A model generated the notes under the pieces. That model was not told the DNA's origin and ran no database searches. It saw only the letters and a program-made list of their open reading frames with translations. The translations under genes and the position numbers were made by a program. Positions 1 to 5,373 of a stretch of DNA of 7,971 nucleotides are shown here, piece by piece. The DNA comes from JBOGED01 sp050743625. Its GTDB lineage: Bacteria; Actinomycetota; Nitriliruptoria; Euzebyales; Egibacteraceae. The stretch lies in the NCBI GenBank assembly GCA_050743625.1, contig JBOGED010000341.1, positions 1-7,971 on the forward strand, given 5' to 3'. Each line of letters begins with the position of its first letter. Position 1 is the first letter of the stretch.

Positions 1-919
1 GGTCGGTACGCAGCACCCGCCGGTCGTGGATGCTGGCCACCACTCCCAGCAGCGCGGGGATCGCCGACCGGGCGCGGCCACGCAGGACCTCGGCCTGTGA
101 CGGCTGCCCGTGCTCGCGCAGGAACCAGGCTCGCAAGCCGGCCCAGCGGCGGCGCCAGCGCGCCAACGCCTCGTCACGATCCTGCGGGGTCGGGGTCAAC
201 GCGTCGGCCAGGTCCCGCTCGGCCGCCAGCGCCAGCACCTCGCCGAGCTTGGAGCGCTCGACGGCGGCGATCGCCTCGGCGATCTCGGCGGTCGCCACGA
301 CCAGCTGGCCGATGAACCGCTCCAAGTAGTCGATCAGCGTGTCCTTATAGGACAAGAACGCCTCAAGGTCGACACCATGCAGGTCGATCGTGCGCTGCAA
401 GCTGCCCATGAACGTCTGCGCCTGAGCCGCCAGCTCGTCGAAGCGGGCACGCAACGTCGACAGGTTGCGATGGATCTTGCCGCCGTCCGGCGACGGCGCG
501 GCCGCCAGGTCCGCCAGCTCGTAGAGCAGATCGCGGATGTCCCCCAGCGCAGCCGCTTGCAGCTCACCGGGCTGCACCAACGTCTCGTCGAACACCGCCA
601 ACGCGCGCTCGGCGGCCAACCCCGCCGGGGTCAGCTGGTACAACAGCCGCTCACGGTTGAAGTCCTCGACTGTGGCGACCTCGGCGGTGTCCGGCTGCGC
701 GGACAGGTTGCCCCACTCCACCAGCGACGCCAGCGCCGCGTCGATCGCCACGCGGTCCACCTGAGCACCGGTCCCGGCCTGGGCCACCGCAGCCAGGACG
801 TCGTCAGGCCGCAGCGTGAACGCGAACCCCTCCTTGGCCGCCACGAATGCCCCCGCCACGGCCCGATACAACCAGGCCTTCTCCACCGTCACATAGGTAA
901 ACGCCCTCAACCGCTCCAC
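1..919 (-). CDS. jetA: Wadjet JetA-type protein (DUF2397 / TIGR02677 family), 5' part, cut by the window edge
   Basis: The minus strand is open from a GTG at 919 to the window edge (306 codons); the family is roughly 490 residues, so about the last third is missing. The N-terminus (LRAFTYVTVEKAWLYRAV, residues 4-21) and the stretch LVEWGNL ... TVEDFNRERLLYQLTPAG (66-100) are what I recognise as DUF2397, followed by a long helical region. Family knowledge: this protein is encoded with DUF2398 (JetB), an SMC/SbcC-like ATPase (JetC) and a Toprim-type nuclease (JetD). Together they form a condensin-like complex that recognises and cuts circular plasmid DNA; JetA is the MukF-like kleisin. I recall this cassette as Wadjet type II but am not certain of the numeral. 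In-frame GTG 928 and TTG 937 are possible starts, with a stop at 943-941. I prefer 919 because a promoter places the transcript start there. No partner gene is visible, so completeness of the system cannot be judged. Confidence 0.88.
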   Translation of the reverse strand, partial: MERLRAFTYVTVEKAWLYRAVAGAFVAAKEGFAFTLRPDDVLAAVAQAGTGAQVDRVAIDAALASLVEWGNLSAQPDTAEVATVEDFNRERLLYQLTPAGLAAERALAVFDETLVQPGELQAAALGDIRDLLYELADLAAAPSPDGGKIHRNLSTLRARFDELAAQAQTFMGSLQRTIDLHGVDLEAFLSYKDTLIDYLERFIGQLVVATAEIAEAIAAVERSKLGEVLALAAERDLADALTPTPQDRDEALARWRRRWAGLRAWFLREHGQPSQAEVLRGRARSAIPALLGVVASIHDRRVLRTD

Positions 920-955
920 GGCGCGCACCCTAAACAAGAATCACAGCCTTGTCGA
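919..955 (-). promoter_or_regulatory. Promoter of jetA, probably giving a leaderless mRNA
   Basis: Reading the minus strand, TCGACA (955-950, five of six matches to TTGACA) is followed after exactly 17 bases by TAGGGT (932-927), a classical actinobacterial -10 box. Seven bases later comes GTG (919-917). Transcription would begin at about 920/919, on or next to the start codon, and no Shine-Dalgarno sequence precedes the GTG. This fits the leaderless layout common in actinobacteria. The promoter assignment is by eye and untested. Confidence 0.7.
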
Positions 956-974
956 ACCGCGCCCACCCCGGGGT

Positions 975-1013
975 GTGTCGACTCGGATCCGGAATCCGGA
1001 CCCGACTCGACAC
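975..1013 (-). terminator. Long imperfect inverted repeat after the HTH gene; possible terminator
   Basis: Arms 975-993 and 995-1013 are complementary in 17 of 19 positions; the central bases must open into a loop of about five to seven. The mispair 987/1001 is A-C on the plus strand but a U-G wobble in minus-strand RNA, so the structure is more stable in the transcript of the HTH gene, whose stop is 50 bases upstream. No U-tract follows; instead there is a second palindrome, ACCCCGGGGT (965-974). It may end HTH transcription ahead of the jetA promoter or protect the mRNA 3' end. A protein-binding site is also possible. Confidence 0.5.
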
Positions 1014-1062
1014 AGCGGCCACCGCGGGACGCCCTACGGCCCACCATGTGCGGAACGCCCTG

Positions 1063-1788
1063 CTAGACCACCTGCACGAGGTAGTGGAAGTTGCCTTGGC
1101 CGACGGACGCGGCCAGGGTACGGAGCACCGCGTCCGCGTCGTCGTAAGGGCCCTGCACGTAGAGGGGCGCGCCGTCTTGCCCGAACGTGATGGCGCTGGT
1201 TTCCCGCCATGGCCCGAGGTGGCCGGCCGCTGGCTGGAAGTCTGGATGAGGTGGGAAGCCGAGGCCACGGGCGTAGTCGATGGCTCCCCACACCAGGTGG
1301 CGGGCCAAGTCGAGCGGCGCCGCGAGCGGTGGCCCGACCTCCTCGTACGCGCTGAAGAACGTGCGGACGAAAGCGGGCAGGTCACGCTCGTTCATGATCC
1401 GGGGCCCCAGGGCGTTTTTCACTCCGAGGCAGTATTTGTCGACGAGGTACCCGCAGGCGGACACCCGTTGCGGCCGGTGCCGGCGCGCGACCGCGACGGA
1501 AACGAGCCCACCGATGCCACTATCGGGCTGGCGGCTGTCCGGCCATTCCTCGTGCCCGTCGATGGGCTGGCCTGTGCTCCAGCCCGGGCTGACCCAGCAG
1601 CCGACCAGCTCGGGCTCCGGCTGGGCCGCTGCGGCCTGCTGGGCGATGGCCCGTACCAGCGGGGCGATGGTGGAGGGTCGCACGTTCAGCGCATGAGCGA
1701 TGTCTTTGGGGGACCGCCCCGCCTCGCGGAGCTCTCGAACCTGGTGGAGCAGTTGATCGTGGCCCATCACATGCGTGTCATATGCCAT
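1063..1788 (-). CDS. Uncharacterised HTH-domain protein upstream of the Wadjet gene
   Basis: This encodes 241 residues. A helix-turn-helix-like segment (GRSPKDIAHALNVRPSTIA, about 24-42) suggests DNA binding. It is followed by a low-complexity joint (about 50-90) and a conserved-looking C-terminal domain with CGYLVDKYCLGVKNA (112-126), HLVWGAIDYARGLGFPPHPDF (164-184) and LYVQGPYDDADAVL (209-222). I have seen such a C-terminal segment in uncharacterised actinobacterial proteins but know no function for it. There are no membrane segments. The ATG at 1788 lacks a Shine-Dalgarno sequence; TTACAT lies seven bases before it, which could be a weak -10 of a leaderless mRNA. ATG 1767 is an alternative start. 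The palindrome TACATGTA (1793-1800) touches the start region and could be an autoregulatory site. The gene is on the jetA strand, 143 bases upstream, but a hairpin and a separate promoter lie between them, so co-transcription is doubtful. Confidence 0.72.
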   Translation of the reverse strand: MAYDTHVMGHDQLLHQVRELREAGRSPKDIAHALNVRPSTIAPLVRAIAQQAAAAQPEPELVGCWVSPGWSTGQPIDGHEEWPDSRQPDSGIGGLVSVAVARRHRPQRVSACGYLVDKYCLGVKNALGPRIMNERDLPAFVRTFFSAYEEVGPPLAAPLDLARHLVWGAIDYARGLGFPPHPDFQPAAGHLGPWRETSAITFGQDGAPLYVQGPYDDADAVLRTLAASVGQGNFHYLVQVV

Positions 1789-2087
1789 GATCTACATGTA
1801 ACCAGACCACTTGGGGGGTTCGAGCGGAGAGGCGCTGGACGGGGATACAGGCTCCAGCGGCGAGCCGACCCCCTCGCGGAGCAGCAGCACTAGGTCAGCG
1901 CGGTCGTGGGCCAGTACGGTTCAGCGTCAGCGGGGCACCCGCCATCGAGCGCGCCTATCGCACGCGCTGGGTCTCTCCCGAGCTGTCAGCCGCCAAGCGC
2001 CGCCGGTTGGCCGAGCGTCAATGCAAGGCCCCCGACCTCGTCGTCGTCTCGCCGCGGAAGCACGTGACCGCGCCGATCCCGGGTGAT
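1789..2087. other. 299-base stretch without a convincing gene
   Basis: The stretch lies between the start of the HTH gene and the end of the DUF5701 pseudogene. The reading frames on both strands give arginine-, serine- and proline-rich translations typical of GC-rich noise. One plus-strand frame (about 1893-2117, stop TGA 2115-2117) reads more like protein, including RWVSPELSAAKRRRLAERQ, but it has no ATG, GTG or TTG until TTG 1998. It could be the tail of a decayed gene. No RNA gene, terminator with a U-tract or repeat array was seen. Confidence 0.45.
1793..1800. repeat. TACATGTA palindrome before the HTH gene
   Basis: A perfect 8-base palindrome lies five to twelve bases before the ATG of the HTH gene and overlaps its only plausible -10 (TTACAT on the minus strand). 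A regulator bound here would block initiation, and the HTH protein itself is a natural candidate. Eight-base palindromes also occur by chance, so this is weak. Confidence 0.3.
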
Positions 2088-2734
2088 CTACCCCAGCCCC
2101 GCCCGGCCGCCGCATGACGCGGACCCGAGCCAGGTGTGTGGGTTGCCTGCCCAGCACCAGCCCAGCTTTGGCGCGCCGTCGCTGATCCAGAGCGCCGGCA
2201 CCCTGCGGTCACCGCAGCGCGAGCCGACCAGGGAGAAGCACTTGTTGCGCTGCAGGGACTGAGGAACGTGCGTGATCAGCGCGATGCCCTCGTCCACCGT
2301 GAGCGGAGTCCGCCCCTGCTCCGTGATCGTCAGCATCGCCTTATCCGGCGTCACGTTCAGTGTCTGCTCGCCACGGTCGACGTCGAGGACGAGATAGGCC
2401 TGCCCGTTGGGGATCGGCAGCCCTTCGATAGGGGTGAACCGGTGGATGTCGCCAGGCGCGTAGAGCCTGTCGATGAACCCAGGCTTGTCCCTACCCTCCA
2501 GCCTGGTCAGCGGCATCGAGCGTTCGGCCGGGCGACGACCAGGACAAACGGCACACGTCCCGCCTCGGGCGGCGACATCGATGCGCCGCGCGTGACAGCG
2601 ATCTCCCGCAGGGGACCGATGAGCCGCACGAACGCGTCCTCGGTCAAACCGGACATCGCCGGGTATTCCAGGTCGAGCAACGTCCGTACCTGGCGATCGA
2701 ACTCGTGACCGGGATCAAGCGGAGTTAACGCCAC
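2088..2734 (-). pseudogene. DUF5701-family protein, broken by a frameshift
   Basis: Two minus-strand frames together make one DUF5701-like protein of about 215 residues. The first frame, from GTG 2734 with the SD-like GAAGGG just upstream, gives EFDRQVRTLLDLEYPAMSGL ... VPFVLVVAR. The second gives PAERSMPLTRLEGRDKPGF ... NKCFSLVGSRCGDRRVPALW ... GWCWAGN.HTWLG to the stop at 2088. The first frame stays family-like to Ala68 (2533-2531) and the second from Pro (2531-2529). The net change is one base missing modulo three; counting the few residues I remember between these motifs, about 13 bases may be gone. The first frame stops at TGA (2509-2507). Both halves are otherwise well kept, so the lesion is recent or an assembly error. 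The function of DUF5701 is unknown. ATG 2516 could restart a C-terminal piece, but its context is poor. Confidence 0.82.
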
Positions 2735-2762
2735 ATGTCGCCCTTCAATCTCCTGCAGCCCT

Positions 2763-2785
2763 TACACCGTACACTGTACCGTGTA
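2763..2785. promoter_or_regulatory. 23-base palindromic operator, TetR-type in form
   Basis: The left arm TACACCGTACA (2763-2773) and right arm TGTACCGTGTA (2775-2785) mirror each other around C2774, with 10 of 11 pairs matching (2768/2780 is the exception). The core GTACACTGTAC and the total length resemble operators bound by TetR-family dimers. It sits in the divergent region between the DUF5701 pseudogene and the DUF7715-like gene. On the minus strand it covers the zone where the DUF5701 -10 box should be (GTGACA, a five-of-six -35, is at 2807-2802). On the plus strand it lies just upstream of a possible TTGCTC-N16-TAGGGA promoter (2789-2816). No TetR gene is in the window, so its regulator is encoded elsewhere. 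The family assignment is inference. Confidence 0.6.
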
Positions 2786-2856
2786 CGCTTGCTCCCAGAT
2801 CTGTCACAGGTAGGGAGTAATTTCGCGTCAGCTCATCGAGAGGGGGAGGGAAGACC

Positions 2857-3243
2857 GTGAAGGTATTTGTCGCGACATCGCAGACGCAGGGGTTCCGCGC
2901 GGACGACTACTGCTGGACCGTTGAGGGGGAGTTGGTCCGGCTGCCCGGCCTGACCTGTGATTGCCCGGACTGTGGCTGCGATCGGGGGATGGCCGGGCTC
3001 GGCAGCTCGCGGGCGACGACGACCGCGAAGGTGATCGACCGCCGAGACCTAAACCCACAGACCTACGCCGACTTGCTCTGCGACGCGTTGACACGCGAGG
3101 GCTGGGTCTCGCCAAGCGGGATGACCGAGGAGGAGGCGCGCGATTGGGCCCGAGAGCATCTGGAGTTCGCATCGTTCTTCGACGAAGGCACGGTCGTGGA
3201 GCTGCGGGACAACCGGCTGCTCGACAGAGCCTTGGCTGGTTAG
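2857..3243 (+). CDS. Small Cys-cluster protein of unknown function (DUF7715-like)
   Basis: This encodes 128 residues. The GTG start is supported by a strong purine-rich ribosome site (AGGGGGAGGG, 2841-2850) six bases before it. The N-terminal part (KVFVATSQTQGFRADDYCWTV) and the cysteine group C34-D-C36-P-D-C39-G-C41 match my memory of actinobacterial proteins now named DUF7715, whose function is unknown. The four close cysteines could bind zinc or another metal, with C19 as a further candidate. After them come RATTTAKVIDR (52-62) and an acidic helical C-terminus (90-128). There is no signal peptide or membrane segment, so it is probably cytosolic. It is transcribed away from the DUF5701 pseudogene, with the palindromic operator between them. 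The ferredoxin-reductase-like gene starts 105 bases downstream on the same strand. Confidence 0.8.
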   Translation: MKVFVATSQTQGFRADDYCWTVEGELVRLPGLTCDCPDCGCDRGMAGLGSSRATTTAKVIDRRDLNPQTYADLLCDALTREGWVSPSGMTEEEARDWAREHLEFASFFDEGTVVELRDNRLLDRALAG

Positions 3244-3348
3244 AGGCGGGCAGCGGTCTTGGCGACCGGGCCTAGTCGTCGCGGCAAGGGCATGTCACAC
3301 TCGCTGTAGGGCTTGTCCCCTTGCTCCGTCCACCTCCCTCGAGGTCGC

Positions 3349-4329
3349 ATGGATCGAGAGAACCGGAGACGTAAGCGCGGTCCGAAAGTGGTCGATACGT
3401 CCGTCGCGGACGCGGCTCGGGAGGTCATCTTCAGGCGCCGCCCCGCCGCGGTGGTCGTCCCCAACGTGGCGGTGCACAAGAGCCGCTGGAGCCAGTTCCA
3501 CAAGTACCACCGGCGGTGCGAGGTCACCGCGGTGGAGCGGCTGGCGCCTAGCGGTACCGACCTGCTGACGCTGCGGATCACCGACGGCGAGGACTTCGCC
3601 TTCGAGCCCGGCCAGTTCATCGGGCTGGCGGTCGAGCTGAACGGGGAGCTGCGCACCCGCCCGTTTTGCGTGTGGTCGGCGCGCGGCCCCGGCTCGGAGC
3701 TACGGCTACTCCTGCGAGTCGTGCCTGACGGCCCACTCTCGCAGTACTTGGCGGCGCGGACGCCAGGGGATGTATTGGCTTTCCGGGGGCCGCTCGGCCG
3801 ATCGATGGTCCCTGAGCACCCAGGGGCATTAGCGCTGATCTGTACCGGCGTCGGCCTCGGGCCGTTCCTTGGACTGATCCGTCACCTCATCGACCGAGGA
3901 GACGACCGGCCGGTTCGCCTGTACTGGGGACTGCGCCTGGCCGAGGACATCTGCCTGACCGATGAGCTGGACGCGCTCGCGCGCGACCATCCCAACTTCG
4001 CCTATCACGTGTCGCTGTCGTGCCCGCCGCCCGGATGGCGCGGCCTGGCGGGCCGCGTCACCCACAGCGTACCGCCGTTGCTGAGCGCACTGGCTGACCA
4101 CAACTTCGTGCTGTGCGGCAACGGCGCCATGATCGCCGAGCTCCATGGGGCGCTGTACGAGGCGGGGGTACCGGGCGAGCGAATCCACCGCGAGTTTTAC
4201 TTCAACACCCGCTATCGCGCCGAGCCCGCCACCGTGACCGCCATTCGCCGCCGGTTCGCCGCCAATGACGTCACCTCACCCCTGACGATCTTCCACGCCC
4301 TCGGCATCGACCTCGATGCGGAGGCTTGA
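3349..4329 (+). CDS. Ferredoxin-NADP reductase-like FAD oxidoreductase
   Basis: With the ATG at 3349 (GAGG four bases before it) the protein has 326 residues; an in-frame TTG at 3313 would add twelve. It shows the two-domain ferredoxin-NADP reductase layout. The FAD-binding barrel has EPGQFIGLAV (86-95) and RPFCVWSA (104-111, the R-x-Y-S-type flavin motif). The NAD(P) domain has CTGVGLGPFLGLI (165-177), LYWGLR (191-196), WRGLAGRVT (230-238) and LCGNGAMIAEL (255-265), ending in REFYFN (281-286). Such enzymes move electrons between NAD(P)H and a ferredoxin, flavodoxin or oxygenase. No [2Fe-2S] cysteine motif is present, so a separate carrier is needed. Two unusual points are a basic N-terminal extension of about 55 residues (MDRENRRRKRGPK and on) and about 40 residues after the usual C-terminal aromatic region. 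No obvious partner (ferredoxin, P450, oxygenase) is in the window, and the substrate cannot be told. Confidence 0.85.
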   Translation: MDRENRRRKRGPKVVDTSVADAAREVIFRRRPAAVVVPNVAVHKSRWSQFHKYHRRCEVTAVERLAPSGTDLLTLRITDGEDFAFEPGQFIGLAVELNGELRTRPFCVWSARGPGSELRLLLRVVPDGPLSQYLAARTPGDVLAFRGPLGRSMVPEHPGALALICTGVGLGPFLGLIRHLIDRGDDRPVRLYWGLRLAEDICLTDELDALARDHPNFAYHVSLSCPPPGWRGLAGRVTHSVPPLLSALADHNFVLCGNGAMIAELHGALYEAGVPGERIHREFYFNTRYRAEPATVTAIRRRFAANDVTSPLTIFHALGIDLDAEA

Positions 4330-4358
4330 CGCCTCGGACGGGTGACCCCCGGTCAAGC
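4324..4358 (+). terminator. Possible hairpin terminator after the reductase gene
   Basis: GCTTGAC (4324-4330, containing the stop codon) and GTCAAGC (4352-4358) are inverted repeats. A small inner hairpin, CGGG-TGA-CCC (4339-4348), sits inside the loop. No T-run follows, so this would be a U-less actinobacterial terminator at best. Confidence 0.35.
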
Positions 4359-4459
4359 GTGAGTGCGACACTGGCGGTGAGCGGCATTCGCGAACGACAC
4401 CTCGTATATAGATGAGCATCGGATCCGCGAGGGGAGAGCGCAAGGAGGAAACGAGCGCG

Positions 4460-4696
4460 ATGAAGACTGTGTACCGGCAGCCAGTGAGAACCCCCGATTG
4501 GCTGTACACGCTGGTGGTAGCCGCCTTGGGGATTTACTTCGTGATTGGCGCTCTTGTCTGGTCCTTTCTCATTCTCAGCGGCAGGACGGTTCCTGACTCG
4601 TTCGCGACCGTCCTCGCCACGATCGCGGGCGGCCTCATCGGAGTGCTCAAGCCCGTCCACCACGAGTCCGCCGGCAAGGGGACCGACACGAAATGA
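4460..4696 (+). CDS. Small two-helix membrane protein, function unknown
   Basis: From ATG 4460 this encodes 78 residues. A strong AAGGAGG (4442-4448) lies eleven bases upstream, a somewhat long spacing. An in-frame ATG at 4412 would extend it by 16 polar residues but has no ribosome site. A hydrophobic segment spans about residues 15-39 (WLYTLVVAALGIYFVIGALV and on) and a weaker one about 47-63 (SFATVLATIAGGLIGVL). The tail KPVHHESAGKGTDTK is short and polar. The size and two-helix pattern recall holin-like or other small actinobacterial membrane proteins, but nothing in sequence or neighbours proves a lytic role; no endolysin or phage genes are nearby. The AT-rich TATATA at 4405-4410 may be part of its promoter. 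Its stop is six bases from the stop of the convergent gene 4703-5254. Confidence 0.75.
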   Translation: MKTVYRQPVRTPDWLYTLVVAALGIYFVIGALVWSFLILSGRTVPDSFATVLATIAGGLIGVLKPVHHESAGKGTDTK

Positions 4697-4702
4697 ACGC
4701 CT

Positions 4703-5254
4703 TTAGTTACGGCGGGGGTCGCGGCCGCTCAGGTCGACGGGGCGGGCGAGTTCCAGACTGCGCAGCACCTCGCGCCAAGCGGGGTCGAAGCGGGCCGCGT
4801 CATCGGCCCACAATGACATGGTGAACACGACGTGAACGCCGGACTTTCTCGCGAGGCAGGTCCGGGCAAGCGCGAGGGCTTTCGTGTCGGCGTCGCGATA
4901 GCGGGTCTCGCTCCATACGAGCTCCAAGCCCTCCCGCCGCTCGGTCGCGGGTGCGGACCGGGACAGCACGTCAGAGTCGTGGTCGCTCGTGCTCCGGTCG
5001 AGCAGGTCGCGGAGGGCAAGATCGGCGCCGATCGCGGGCGGTGCGTACATGAGCGAGAACTCCAACCTGCAGTTGTCGTCGGGCGGTGGCCGGTCATACA
5101 GGCACAGGTCGCTGCCGTCGTTCGGCTCGACAACCCATTCACGGGGAACGTCGAAACGTGCCTCGCCGCGATTCGCGACAACCACCTTGAACCCTGGCCG
5201 CGCCGACCATCCATGGTCCGCCGGCAGCGGCTGCTCGTACGGCAGCTCGTCCAT
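4703..5254 (-). CDS. Conserved-looking hypothetical protein
   Basis: This encodes 183 residues from ATG 5254. I do not recognise a named family, though the pattern is that of a soluble single-domain protein. A start region LPYEQPLPADHGW leads to KVVVANRGEARFDVPREWVV (23-42), YDRPPPDDNCRLEFSLMYAP (53-72), ELVWSETRYRD (111-121) and VVFTMSLWADDAARF (142-156). Alternating beta-like stretches and a final helix (PAWREVLRSLEL) suggest a beta-sandwich or SRPBCC-like fold, which is a guess. There is no signal peptide or membrane segment. On the minus strand TAGGCT (5268-5263) lies eight bases before the ATG and no Shine-Dalgarno sequence is present, so translation may be leaderless; no good -35 was found. 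It is divergent from the phosphatidyltransferase gene and convergent with the small membrane protein. Confidence 0.72.
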   Translation of the reverse strand: MDELPYEQPLPADHGWSARPGFKVVVANRGEARFDVPREWVVEPNDGSDLCLYDRPPPDDNCRLEFSLMYAPPAIGADLALRDLLDRSTSDHDSDVLSRSAPATERREGLELVWSETRYRDADTKALALARTCLARKSGVHVVFTMSLWADDAARFDPAWREVLRSLELARPVDLSGRDPRRN

Positions 5255-5373
5255 GGGTCGCCAGCCTAGTCGCTTGGGGTCATGGCCCGTATCGGTGTGT
5301 GGAGGATCCCTCGCCGAGGGCAGTAGGCTCTGCCAAGGTGCGGCCGGACGGCATGCGCGACAGGAGACGAAAG
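5255..5373. promoter_or_regulatory. Divergent promoter region with two TAGGCT -10 candidates
   Basis: TAGGCT occurs once on each strand, pointing outwards: minus 5268-5263 toward the hypothetical gene and plus 5324-5329 toward the phosphatidyltransferase. Both match the actinobacterial TANNNT -10 pattern. Neither has a clear TTGACA-like -35 at 16-19 bases, so the promoters would be weak, activator-dependent or read by an alternative sigma factor. Confidence 0.4.

Noticed and set aside
110..1066. Long plus-strand open frame (318 codons) opposite the jetA gene
   Set aside because: It is a shadow: Arg/Gln/His-rich, matches no family, and lies antisense to a frame with clear DUF2397 motifs.
949..1893. 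Plus-strand open frame of 314 codons
   Set aside because: It runs antisense to the HTH gene, is low in sequence character and has no ribosome site; the minus strand explains the codon pattern.
1811..2086. Plus-strand 91-codon frame in the gap before the HTH gene
   Set aside because: Its Ser/Arg/Gly-rich composition, lack of a Shine-Dalgarno sequence and lack of a recognisable motif make it look like GC-rich noise.
4460..4696. Holin or prophage remnant
   Set aside because: The protein is small with two hydrophobic segments, but there is no endolysin, integrase or other phage gene in the window.
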